This document shows, in pieces, positions 7,650 through 15,217 of a stretch of 42,122 bases of DNA (within the stretch, counting starts at the first letter, position 1; the number at the start of each line of letters is the position of its first letter). This stretch comes from Bacteroidia bacterium. Lineage in GTDB: Bacteria; Bacteroidota; Bacteroidia; M30B66. The notes beneath the pieces were generated by a model that saw only the letters and a program-made list of their open reading frames with translations, was not told the origin of the DNA and did not search any database. Location of the stretch: NCBI GenBank assembly GCA_019695235.1, contig JAIBAI010000021.1:1-42122 (forward strand), given 5' to 3'. Position numbers and translations under genes: made by a program.

Positions 7650-9182
7650 ATGTCAAGCCGAAAAGTACGCGTAAGATTTGCCCCAAGCCCCACCGGAACC
7701 CTACATATAGGAGGTGTGCGCACCGCATTATACAATTACCTCTTTGCCCATCACCATCAGGGTGAGTTTATCCTGCGCATTGAAGATACCGACCAGACCC
7801 GATTTGTTCCGGGAGCAGAAGACTATATCATGGAATCGCTTCGATGGCTTGGAATTGAACCAAGTGAAAGTCCCCTGCATGGCGGGCCACACGCACCCTA
7901 TCGCCAAAGTGAACGGAAGCCGCTTTACCGGAAATATGTAGATCAACTGCTCGATAGTGGACATGCTTATTACGCATTTGACACGCCGGAAGAGTTAGAC
8001 GAAATGCGCCAAAGACTCAGTGCTGCTAAGGTTGCTTCACCACAATACAACGCCATCACCCGGCATAACATGAAAAACTCACTGACCCTTGCTGACGACG
8101 AGGTGAAGCGAAAACTCGACAACAACGAACCATACGTTGTACGTATTAAACTCCCCCGCCAGGAAGAGGTGCGCTTCTTCGACAACATAAGGGGCTGGAT
8201 AGTAGTACACACTCAGAATATGGATGATAAAGTGCTGTTCAAATCTGACGGCATGCCCACCTATCACATGGCAAATGTGGTTGATGATTACCTGATGCAA
8301 ATTACGCATGTAATCAGGGGCGAAGAATGGCTCCCCTCTGCTCCGCTGCATGTACTGCTTTACCGATACCTTGGCTGGGAAGAACAAATGCCACAATTTG
8401 CCCACCTGCCTCTGATTTTAAAGCCGGATGGCAATGGCAAACTCAGTAAACGTGATGGCGACCGGCTGGGATTCCCGGTAGCACCACTCGACTGGAAAGA
8501 CCCACATACCGGTGACACCACCAGCGGTTATCGTGAGAAAGGCTATTTCCCCGAAGCCGTACTGAACTTCCTGGCATTGCTTGGCTGGAACCCCGGAACA
8601 CAACAGGAACTGTTCAGCCTCGATGAACTTGTTCAGGCATTTAGCCTTGAAAGAGTAAGCAAGGCCGGTGCCAAATTCGATTTCGAAAAAGCCAAATGGG
8701 TCAACCAACAATACCTCTGGAAACAAAGTAATGATCAGCTTGCAAATGATTTTGGCAAACTTCTTCAATCAGCAGGTATTGCCTTTGAACCCCAAAAACT
8801 CCCGCGAATAGTTGCACTGGTAAAAGAGCGCTCCTACTTCGTCAATGATTTCCTGACACAAGCTGCTTTCTTCTTCAATGACCCCACGCAATACGACGAA
8901 GCTATACTTGCAAAAAGGTGGAACGAACAAAGTGCCGGTATCCTCTCCGGATGGAAAAATTCGCTGGCCGCAACAGAACCATTTCTGGCAGCAGATATTG
9001 AACTTGCTTCTAAGACATATCTCGAGCAGGCTGGTATTCCTATCGGACAGGTACTTCAACTGTTTAGGGTAATGATTACAGGTGCTGCCGCCGGCCCCGG
9101 AATGTTCGAAATCTGCGAGCTCCTCGGCAAAGAAACCGTTATCAAACGACTTGAAAATGGCATAAGCCATCAATCAAAATAA
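7650..9182 (+). CDS. gltX: Glutamyl-tRNA synthetase
   Basis: A 510-residue class I aminoacyl-tRNA synthetase that charges tRNA-Glu. The HIGH motif appears as HIGG (about 19-22) within APSPTGTLHIGGVRTALYN, and the KMSKS loop as KLSKRDGD (about 264-271). The N-terminal catalytic domain carries the LRIEDTDQTR signature, and the rest is the helical anticodon-binding domain. It has its own promoter. folB follows after 39 nt without a visible promoter or terminator, so the genes 7650-9814 probably form one unit. Confidence 0.96.
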   Translation: MSSRKVRVRFAPSPTGTLHIGGVRTALYNYLFAHHHQGEFILRIEDTDQTRFVPGAEDYIMESLRWLGIEPSESPLHGGPHAPYRQSERKPLYRKYVDQLLDSGHAYYAFDTPEELDEMRQRLSAAKVASPQYNAITRHNMKNSLTLADDEVKRKLDNNEPYVVRIKLPRQEEVRFFDNIRGWIVVHTQNMDDKVLFKSDGMPTYHMANVVDDYLMQITHVIRGEEWLPSAPLHVLLYRYLGWEEQMPQFAHLPLILKPDGNGKLSKRDGDRLGFPVAPLDWKDPHTGDTTSGYREKGYFPEAVLNFLALLGWNPGTQQELFSLDELVQAFSLERVSKAGAKFDFEKAKWVNQQYLWKQSNDQLANDFGKLLQSAGIAFEPQKLPRIVALVKERSYFVNDFLTQAAFFFNDPTQYDEAILAKRWNEQSAGILSGWKNSLAATEPFLAADIELASKTYLEQAGIPIGQVLQLFRVMITGAAAGPGMFEICELLGKETVIKRLENGISHQSK

Positions 9183-9221
9183 ACTTTCAGACCGGGCTGC
9201 TGTTTCTACTATATACAAGGC

Positions 9222-9590
9222 ATGAAAGCACAATCAGGTCGGATAACTTTAGAAGGAATGCGGTTTCATGCCTATCATGGTGTGTATCCCGAAGAACAAA
9301 CACAGGGAAATACATTTCTGGTAGATGTATCATTTAATGTAAGTATTGAAAAACCTGGCATTTCAGACAATCTTGACGACACCATTGATTATTCCGCTGT
9401 TTACAAAATCATTGCCGAACAAATGGCTGTTCCATCGCAACTTCTTGAACACCTGATGCGTCGTATGCAATTGGCAATCACAGGCCACTTCCCACAAATG
9501 GCAGACCTTGAGATTTGCATACGAAAAATTAATCCACCCATGGGCGGTGAAATATATGCCGTTTCGCTCCGCACCAACAATAGCTTATGA
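9222..9590 (+). CDS. folB: Dihydroneopterin aldolase
   Basis: A 122-residue folate-pathway enzyme that cleaves 7,8-dihydroneopterin to 6-hydroxymethyl-dihydropterin and glycolaldehyde. The signature is ITLEGMRFHAYHGVYPEE near the N-terminus with the substrate Glu, then the DTIDYSAVY segment, and the lysine in CIRKINPP. The length is standard for FolB. Its last four bases (ATGA) overlap the start of the next gene, implying translational coupling. Confidence 0.92.
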   Translation: MKAQSGRITLEGMRFHAYHGVYPEEQTQGNTFLVDVSFNVSIEKPGISDNLDDTIDYSAVYKIIAEQMAVPSQLLEHLMRRMQLAITGHFPQMADLEICIRKINPPMGGEIYAVSLRTNNSL

Positions 9591-9814
9591 AAGCCCTCAG
9601 GAGATTCTTCCTCAAATTATTTCGGTACAAGGATTGCTCACGCTGTGGCAAAACATTTCGCTGTCGTGTGGGGGGTAACTGCTGGTGCGATTCGGTGAAT
9701 GTAAGCCGTGAAAACCTGGCAAAGATGCGCCGATGTTATATGGATTGCCTTTGCTATGATTGCCTGGTCGCAGTTGAAGCAGGCCAATCACTATGCCCTG
9801 ACCCGAAAGCATAG
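9587..9814 (+). CDS. Small cysteine-rich CWC-type protein
   Basis: A 75-residue basic protein with ten cysteines, arranged as CSRCGKTFRC, then GNCWC, then RCYMDCLCYDC, and one near the C-terminus. The CWC triplet and spacing match the cysteine-rich CWC domain family (PF14375), whose function is unknown; metal binding is likely. It starts inside the folB stop by a 4-nt ATGA overlap. It ends about 100 nt before a strong hairpin. Confidence 0.8.
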   Translation: MKALRRFFLKLFRYKDCSRCGKTFRCRVGGNCWCDSVNVSRENLAKMRRCYMDCLCYDCLVAVEAGQSLCPDPKA

Positions 9815-9913
9815 CACCCGCTGTATATTTCATAAGCTATCAGGTAATATGCGCCATGCTGAGGCTTGAAGAAGAAGAAGTATTGGTGTTCGTGAATCCG
9901 CTCGTGCATTTAC

Positions 9914-9947
9914 AAAGAAAGGCTGCCTTTTCAGGCAGCCTTTCTTT
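9914..9947. terminator. Bidirectional terminator between the folB unit and tRNA-Cys
   Basis: A perfect 15-bp stem, AAAGAAAGGCTGCCT (9914-9928) with AGGCAGCCTTTCTTT (9933-9947), has a TTTC loop. T-rich ends occur in both orientations, so it can end the plus-strand folB/CWC transcript and the minus-strand tRNA-Cys transcript, whose 3' end lies only 3 nt away. Confidence 0.8.
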
Positions 9948-9950
9948 CAG

Positions 9951-10021
9951 AGGTTCCGAGCGGATTTGAACCGCTGTACAAGGTTTTGCAGACCTCTGCC
10001 TAACCACTCGGCCACGGAACC
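9951..10021 (-). tRNA. tRNA-Cys (anticodon GCA)
   Basis: Read on the minus strand, the 71-nt gene begins GGTTCCGTGGCCGAGTGGTT, with acceptor stem GGTTCCG pairing with CGGAACC. The D arm has GTGGTTAGGC, the anticodon loop is CTGCAAA (GCA), and the T arm reads GCGGTTCGAATCCGC. The unpaired discriminator is U, as expected for Cys. CCA is not encoded. It has its own promoter upstream and a terminator directly behind. Confidence 0.96.
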
Positions 10022-10036
10022 TTTTCTAAAGGTTTG

Positions 10037-10066
10037 CAAAATTAAGAACTTAAACGGTTCTGCAAA
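10037..10066 (-). promoter_or_regulatory. tRNA-Cys promoter (TTTG-N18-TAATTTTG)
   Basis: On the minus strand a -33 TTTG (10066-10063) is followed by 18 nt and the -7 element TAATTTTG (10044-10037), 15 nt before the tRNA 5' end. This is the most complete two-part Bacteroidota promoter near a stable RNA in the window. Confidence 0.7.
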
Positions 10067-10084
10067 ATCTGATTTACATTTATC

Positions 10085-11104
10085 TTACCTCAACCGGGCT
10101 TCTAAAATACGAATCTCTCTTGAGGGGGAACTGTGCTCATATAGTATGCGGTAAACAAAATCACAAATCGGCAAATCTACCCCAAGACCTTTGTTTACTT
10201 CATGTATTGACTGAGCAGCATAATACCCTTCGGCTACCATATTCATCTCCAGTTTGGCTGATTGAACCGTGTAACCCTTCCCAATCATTTGACCAAAATT
10301 TCGGTTGCGGCTAAACTGCGAATAGGTTGTCACTAACAAATCACCCAGATAAGCACTCTCATTTATATCACGCATGGGGTTAGGTACAGCTGCATCTAAA
10401 AAACGCTTCATTTCCTGCATCGCATTGGCTACCAATACCGCCTGAAAATTGTCGCCATAATTCATCCCCCGCGTAATGCCTACCGCCAACGAAACAATAT
10501 TTTTTAGTACGGTGGCATACTCAATCCCCTGCACATCTCCGGCAATAACATGGGTATGTATATACCTGCATGCCAGCAACTGTGCCATCGAAGATGCCAC
10601 CGCTTTATCTATCGCCGAAATCGTAAGATACGACTGACGCTCCAATGCTACCTCTTCTGAATGACATGGCCCTGCAACAATACCTATCTGATGCGGCTTT
10701 AAATGATAATGCGCCATCAAAAAGTCAGAAACCAACAAATGATGACCAGGAATCATGCCCTTGATGGCCGAAAACACCTGCATCTGGCTTATCTTCTCAC
10801 TATTACACCTCAGCAGCGTTTCTTCTAAATAAGCCGCCGGAAGGGCCAACAACACCATATCTGACTGGCTGATAACCTCATCAAGATTATTTGAAGGAAA
10901 TACACGCTCAAGGTCGAGCTGTACATCACTCAGGTACTTCGGATTATGTGAAAACTGCCGAACATGCGCTACTGAGTCAGGCGAATGCATCCACCAATTA
11001 ATGCGAATCGGCGCTTCACTTAAAATTTTTACAAGGGCAGTAGCCCAGCTTCCGGCCCCAATAACCGCTAAAACCGGCATGTGTGCTGATGGAGTACTGC
11101 TCAT
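10085..11104 (-). CDS. gpsA: NAD(P)-dependent glycerol-3-phosphate dehydrogenase
   Basis: A 339-residue enzyme that reduces dihydroxyacetone phosphate to glycerol-3-phosphate for phospholipid synthesis. The dinucleotide loop is VIGAGSWATAL (about 14-24); later motifs are SAIKGM, VAGPCHSEEVA (usually AGPSHAEEVA, so slightly divergent) and the catalytic lysine in VLKNIV; the C-terminal domain contains MNMVAEGYY. The start overlaps the stop of the upstream desulfurase gene by 4 nt (ATGA), which supports this start; Met9 (11080) would also give a complete Rossmann fold. tRNA-Cys lies 63 nt downstream on the same strand but has its own promoter. Confidence 0.93.
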   Translation of the reverse strand: MSSTPSAHMPVLAVIGAGSWATALVKILSEAPIRINWWMHSPDSVAHVRQFSHNPKYLSDVQLDLERVFPSNNLDEVISQSDMVLLALPAAYLEETLLRCNSEKISQMQVFSAIKGMIPGHHLLVSDFLMAHYHLKPHQIGIVAGPCHSEEVALERQSYLTISAIDKAVASSMAQLLACRYIHTHVIAGDVQGIEYATVLKNIVSLAVGITRGMNYGDNFQAVLVANAMQEMKRFLDAAVPNPMRDINESAYLGDLLVTTYSQFSRNRNFGQMIGKGYTVQSAKLEMNMVAEGYYAAQSIHEVNKGLGVDLPICDFVYRILYEHSSPSREIRILEARLR

Positions 11105-12246
11105 GCCTGTGACAAGGTTGCCGGTTTAAACAGCTCCTGTAGCCGCTCTACAGTATAATCTACCTCGTCAATTGTATTGAACCTACTGAACGAAAAACGC
11201 ACATTGGCACGTTGTGGCTCCACCTTCATCGCCCTTAATACATGTGAGCCTATTTCTGAGCCGCTTGAACAAGCACTCCCACCGGAAGCTGCAATTCCGG
11301 CAATATCTAAATTGAACAAAAGCATCTCACCTGCTTCACCTGCCGGAAACGAAACATTCAATACAGTGTACAGCGATTTCTCACAGATATCGCCATTGAA
11401 CTGCACACCCGCAATCTTTTCCCTTAGACTTTCAACCATCCGGTTTTTCAAACCCATAATATGTGCCTGATGCGCATCCATATCCCGATGGGCAATCTCA
11501 AGTGCCTTCGCCAGGCCAATAATACCATAAAGGTTCTCAGTACCCCCACGCATATTGCGCTCCTGAGAGCCTCCATGTATGAAAGGTGAAATCTGCATCC
11601 CTGAACGGATGAAAATAAAGCCTACCCCTTTAGGGCCATGAAACTTATGCGCGGCTCCGTTGATCATATCCACAGGAACTTCCTGTAAATTAATCCGGTA
11701 ATGACCCATGGTTTGAACTGTGTCAGCATGGTAAATACCATCGTTATCTTTCACTAAACGGGCTACTTCTTTCAACCGGATACGCGTACCGGTTTCATTA
11801 TTCGCATGCATCAGTGAAACAAATGCCCCTTTATGCTTTTTCAATAACTCCTCCAACTGCTGAATATCCGGGTACCCTAAGGCATCTACATCAAGCAAAT
11901 GCAAATTGATTGCGCCTGATTTCGCCAGTTCCTCAAGGGTATGCAATACAGCATGATGCTCAGTGGGAGAGCTAATGACCGTTTGAATATTACGGGCTTT
12001 AATCGTACTGTCAATAGCCATATTATCAGCTTCAGTACCACCTGAAGTGAAAAATATCTCAGCCGGTGATACATGCAACAGGCTTGCAACGGTTCTTCGT
12101 GCCTGCTCGATGGCCGAACGGGTAGTACGCCCAAAAGCATGTATAGATGACGGATTGCCATAATGCTCACGCATATAGGGCAACATAGCATCAATAACCT
12201 CCTCATCTATGGGCGTGGTAGCCGCATTGTCAAAATACACTTTCAT
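11101..12246 (-). CDS. Cysteine desulfurase (IscS/NifS class)
   Basis: A 381-residue PLP enzyme that takes sulfur from cysteine for Fe-S clusters, thiolated tRNA or other cofactors. The start is YFDNAATTPID; PLP Lys201 is in AAHKFHGPKG; the sulfur-accepting Cys326 is in SGGSACSSGS, placing it in the class with a mobile catalytic loop. The GGSQERNMRGGTENL motif is also intact. No IscU, SufE or other Fe-S gene is next to it, so its acceptor is not clear; it is often a free-standing gene in this phylum. It lies 14 nt after glmM and overlaps gpsA by 4 nt, so the three are probably one operon. Confidence 0.92.
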   Translation of the reverse strand: MKVYFDNAATTPIDEEVIDAMLPYMREHYGNPSSIHAFGRTTRSAIEQARRTVASLLHVSPAEIFFTSGGTEADNMAIDSTIKARNIQTVISSPTEHHAVLHTLEELAKSGAINLHLLDVDALGYPDIQQLEELLKKHKGAFVSLMHANNETGTRIRLKEVARLVKDNDGIYHADTVQTMGHYRINLQEVPVDMINGAAHKFHGPKGVGFIFIRSGMQISPFIHGGSQERNMRGGTENLYGIIGLAKALEIAHRDMDAHQAHIMGLKNRMVESLREKIAGVQFNGDICEKSLYTVLNVSFPAGEAGEMLLFNLDIAGIAASGGSACSSGSEIGSHVLRAMKVEPQRANVRFSFSRFNTIDEVDYTVERLQELFKPATLSQA

Positions 12247-12260
12247 CTCCGTCCCGATAT

Positions 12261-13667
12261 TTAAGCCCCAAGAATCATCTCAGATGTGAATTCCTTAATA
12301 TCCATTATAATCTTATTGGCCAAACTATCAGCAGTTGCCGGATTCTCGGCTTCCGAATAAATCCTGATAATTGGCTCTGTATTTGAACGCCGCAAATGAA
12401 CCCAGGTTTTGTCGAATTCTATCTTCACCCCATCAATTGTGTTAACGGGTTGCTTACTGTATTTATCCTTAATACGCTCCAGAATCTGGTCTACATCTAT
12501 CTCAGGCGTTAATTCAATTTTATTTTTTGAGATAAAATAATTCGGATAGCTGGCCCTTAACATTGACACCGTTTTACCAAAATGTGCCAACTGGGTCAGG
12601 AACAAAGCTATGCCCACCAATGCATCACGTCCATAATGCAACTCCGGATAAATGATACCTCCATTTCCTTCGCCCCCTATCACTGCCCCTTGCTTCTTCA
12701 TCTCCTCAACCACATTTACCTCACCAACGGCGGAGCTATAATGATGCTGGCCTGCTTTAGCAGCAACTTCCCTTAAGGCTTGTGTTGATGAAAGATTCGA
12801 TACCGTTGGCCCCGGGGTGTGCTTCAAAATATAATCAGCAACAGAAACAAGTGTATATTCTTCACCAAACATCTCGCCGTCTTCGCATACCAGCGCCAAA
12901 CGGTCTACATCCGGATCTACAGAAATTCCTAAATTGGCTTTTTTACGTATCACCTCTTCACTTAAATCACGCAAATTCTCAGGCAAAGGTTCCGGGTTAT
13001 GGGCGAACTTCCCATCCGGTGTACAATACAACTCAATGATGTTTTCTACCCCAAGCGCCTTTAATAATGCTGGCACGGCAATGCCTCCAGTTGAATTTAC
13101 CGCATCAACCACGATTTTAAAATTTGCCTTCCGGATGGCTTCAACATCCACCAACGGTAACTGCAAAATTCGCTCAATATGCTTGTGTATATAGCCATCA
13201 ACCAAATGATGACTTCCCAATTGGTTCACATCAGCAAAATGAAACTGCTCTGATGCTGCAATGGCAAGCACTTCTTCACCGTCTTTGCCGGATATGAATT
13301 CTCCTTTCTCGTTCAGCAGCTTCAGGGCATTCCATTGCTTGGGATTATGACTGGCTGTAAGGATAATACCTGCCTGTGCATTTTCCATCGTTACTGCCAT
13401 CTCCACCGTAGGCGTGGTGCTTAAGCCAAGGTCTATCACATGAATGCCCATCCCCTGCAATGTACCCACTACTAAATTACGGAACATTTCTCCTGAAATA
13501 CGCGCATCACGACCTATTACAACCGTAATCCGGCCCTGATCATTGCGCTTTCGAATCCAGGTGGCGAAGGCAGCCGTAAATTTTACAATGTCAATGGGCG
13601 ACAACCCTTCACCAGGTGCTCCTCCAATGGTACCCCTGATACCTGAAATAGACTTGATTAATGCCAT
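12261..13667 (-). CDS. glmM: Phosphoglucosamine mutase
   Basis: A 468-residue alpha-D-phosphohexomutase that interconverts glucosamine-6-phosphate and glucosamine-1-phosphate for UDP-GlcNAc and hence peptidoglycan and glycans. The phosphoserine is in TASHNP (about Ser106), the metal loop is DPDVDR, the sugar loop is GEGNGGII, and the phosphate loop is RRSNTEPIIRIY. I start at the Met of MALIKSISGIRG (13667); an upstream TTG in frame would put the start inside a terminator stem. The ATG directly follows the T-tract of the upstream gene's terminator. Confidence 0.93.
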   Translation of the reverse strand: MALIKSISGIRGTIGGAPGEGLSPIDIVKFTAAFATWIRKRNDQGRITVVIGRDARISGEMFRNLVVGTLQGMGIHVIDLGLSTTPTVEMAVTMENAQAGIILTASHNPKQWNALKLLNEKGEFISGKDGEEVLAIAASEQFHFADVNQLGSHHLVDGYIHKHIERILQLPLVDVEAIRKANFKIVVDAVNSTGGIAVPALLKALGVENIIELYCTPDGKFAHNPEPLPENLRDLSEEVIRKKANLGISVDPDVDRLALVCEDGEMFGEEYTLVSVADYILKHTPGPTVSNLSSTQALREVAAKAGQHHYSSAVGEVNVVEEMKKQGAVIGGEGNGGIIYPELHYGRDALVGIALFLTQLAHFGKTVSMLRASYPNYFISKNKIELTPEIDVDQILERIKDKYSKQPVNTIDGVKIEFDKTWVHLRRSNTEPIIRIYSEAENPATADSLANKIIMDIKEFTSEMILGA

Positions 13668-13713
13668 AAAAAAGCGCAAGAAATTCCTGCAAAAGTACAG
13701 AATTTTCTTGCGC
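13668..13713 (-). terminator. Terminator of the oxoamine synthase gene, abutting the glmM start
   Basis: On the minus strand GCGCAAGAAAATTC (13713-13700) pairs with GAATTTCTTGCGC (13686-13674), with one bulged base and a 13-nt loop. It is followed by TTTTTT (13673-13668) and then immediately by the glmM ATG. The loop carries a TAnnTTTG promoter element. Confidence 0.8.
13690..13697 (-). promoter_or_regulatory. glmM promoter, -7 element TACTTTTG inside a terminator loop
   Basis: An exact TAnnTTTG on the minus strand lies in the loop of the upstream gene's terminator. The predicted start point falls in the descending arm, leaving a short leader of about 15-17 nt before the glmM ATG. No convincing -33 element is seen. 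Confidence 0.5.
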
Positions 13714-13739
13714 CTGATAAAGCCTTTCGGCGATGAACT

Positions 13740-15026
13740 TTATATCTTGAATGCTTTGTAAATATCTTCCATCGAAGAATCATTGTCTTTCAGCGCATAA
13801 GGCAACTGATCAGCAATCACCTGCAACAGATTATAGATATCTTCAAAGGTGTGGTTTACAGTCAAAGGTATACGCAAACCAGTGTTTTTGTAAGGTACAC
13901 TTGGGAAAACACTCAGGTTAATATAAAAACCTTTGTTCATAATCCGTGTTACCATGTTGTAACCTACACCGGGCCGTCCTACACCAATAAAGAAAATAGG
14001 TGAGTTTGATTCGCCAATCAATGGTAATTTCAGACTCTTACAGGTCTCAACAAAATAATCAATCCGTTTTTGCAACTCCTGCTGGTAAAACTTAATCTCA
14101 TTGCTCAGGTGCAACTTTGCCGAAGCAATAATGGCACCCAACATGGGCGGCTGAATCGGCCCTGAGAAAATAAATGTACCACCGCAGTTACGCACCCTGC
14201 GCTTCAAACGCTCATCAGGGAATACCAATACCCCACCACAGGCAGCAAAACTTTTGGCCAGACCGGCTACCAGATACAAACGCTCATGGAATGGCTTCTG
14301 ACTCAATACATATCCGGCTCCATTCTTGCCCGCCCAGCCCGTTCCGTGCGCATCATCAACATATAACTGCAATTGTGGATACTTGTCTAACAAATCATAC
14401 AACTCATTGATTGGCAAAAAGTCGCCATACATCGAGTACACCCCATCAGCCATGTACCAGATTTTGTCAAATTTATCTTTCAGCTCCAGGATACGCTCTT
14501 CTAAAATATCCATCCTGTTGTGCCTGATAACCTCAACATGCACCCCACGTGCTTTTACCAACTGAGCAGAGGTCTGTACACAGGCATGTACCTGTAAATC
14601 AAGAATTACCGCATCACGATCGCCTACCAGCGTTGGTATGTTCGACATGTGACCCAATGTAACTGTTGGGGCAAGTAATGCCGGACGATCAAAAATTTCT
14701 TCCATCAAACGTTCTGCCTCTTCGTATAAAGTTACCGAAGCATAAGCCCTTGATGAAGAAAACTGTGAACCATACCTTTTTACCGCATCAACAACACCCT
14801 CAATCAGCTTGGGATGCTTCTCCAAACTCAGATAGCTGCACGAACCAAAGTTCACAACCTCTTTGCCACGCACTACCATTGTTCTGCCATCCAACTCCTG
14901 ATCTTCAAGGGTTAAATGCGCAATGCCTAAATTCGACGAGATATTGGTTACCTCGTCAATGGTGTCTAAAACTTGTTCATGTCTTGTTTTCGACAAAGTT
15001 GATGTAGTGGGGTCAGATTGACTCAT
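13740..15026 (-). CDS. Alpha-oxoamine synthase family acyltransferase (SPT/KBL/BioF-like)
   Basis: A 428-residue fold-type I PLP enzyme that, by family, condenses an amino acid with an acyl thioester and releases CO2. The PLP pocket is readable: VNFGSCSYLSLEKHP, VHACVQT (stacking His), ADGVYSMYGD, DDAHGTGWAG (224-233) and AGLAKSFAACGG (PLP Lys about 258). The segment usually reading like YGxGxxGSRxxxG in serine palmitoyltransferase, KBL and BioF is YGSQFSSSRAYASVTLYEEAE here, so it belongs to a divergent branch. Candidate roles are sphingolipid or sulfonolipid (capnine-type) base synthesis or a CqsA-like signal synthase; no neighbour decides between them. There is no biotin operon nearby. It has a TAnnTTTG element upstream and a strong terminator behind. 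Confidence 0.75.
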   Translation of the reverse strand: MSQSDPTTSTLSKTRHEQVLDTIDEVTNISSNLGIAHLTLEDQELDGRTMVVRGKEVVNFGSCSYLSLEKHPKLIEGVVDAVKRYGSQFSSSRAYASVTLYEEAERLMEEIFDRPALLAPTVTLGHMSNIPTLVGDRDAVILDLQVHACVQTSAQLVKARGVHVEVIRHNRMDILEERILELKDKFDKIWYMADGVYSMYGDFLPINELYDLLDKYPQLQLYVDDAHGTGWAGKNGAGYVLSQKPFHERLYLVAGLAKSFAACGGVLVFPDERLKRRVRNCGGTFIFSGPIQPPMLGAIIASAKLHLSNEIKFYQQELQKRIDYFVETCKSLKLPLIGESNSPIFFIGVGRPGVGYNMVTRIMNKGFYINLSVFPSVPYKNTGLRIPLTVNHTFEDIYNLLQVIADQLPYALKDNDSSMEDIYKAFKI

Positions 15027-15060
15027 AAGATGAAGGTTAAAAAGGGTTCTTTACATATTG

Positions 15061-15149
15061 ACAGCTCAAAAGTAGCCGTATTAACAACTGAGATTCTGCC
15101 GTACTTGTATCAAGATATAGACAAGTTTATTAACAGCCTACAGCTCAAA
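15061..15149. repeat. Paired direct repeats in the divergent intergenic region
   Basis: ACAGCTCAAA occurs at 15061-15070 and 15140-15149, and TATTAACA at 15079-15086 and 15128-15135, all on the same strand. One ACAGCTCAAA copy overlaps the minus-strand -7 element. They may be binding sites serving the divergent pair or may be chance. Confidence 0.3.
15067..15074 (-). promoter_or_regulatory. Promoter of the oxoamine synthase gene, -7 element TACTTTTG
   Basis: An exact TAnnTTTG on the minus strand, 40 nt before the ATG, in the 191-bp divergent gap shared with the aminopeptidase gene. Its outer part overlaps one copy of a repeated ACAGCTCAAA motif. Confidence 0.5.
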
Positions 15150-15191
15150 TTCAGCATAAGCCATTCCGGAGTTTCTTCCTCCAATAAACTT

Positions 15192-15199
15192 TACATTTG
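15192..15199 (+). promoter_or_regulatory. Aminopeptidase promoter, -7 element TACATTTG
   Basis: Exact TAnnTTTG, 18 nt before the ATG at 15218. Confidence 0.6.
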
Positions 15200-15217
15200 T
15201 CGCATTAGAAATTCTCC

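Noticed and set aside
9857-9970. 37-codon frame between the CWC gene and tRNA-Cys
   Set aside because: It runs through the terminator stem and into the tRNA gene and has no family features.
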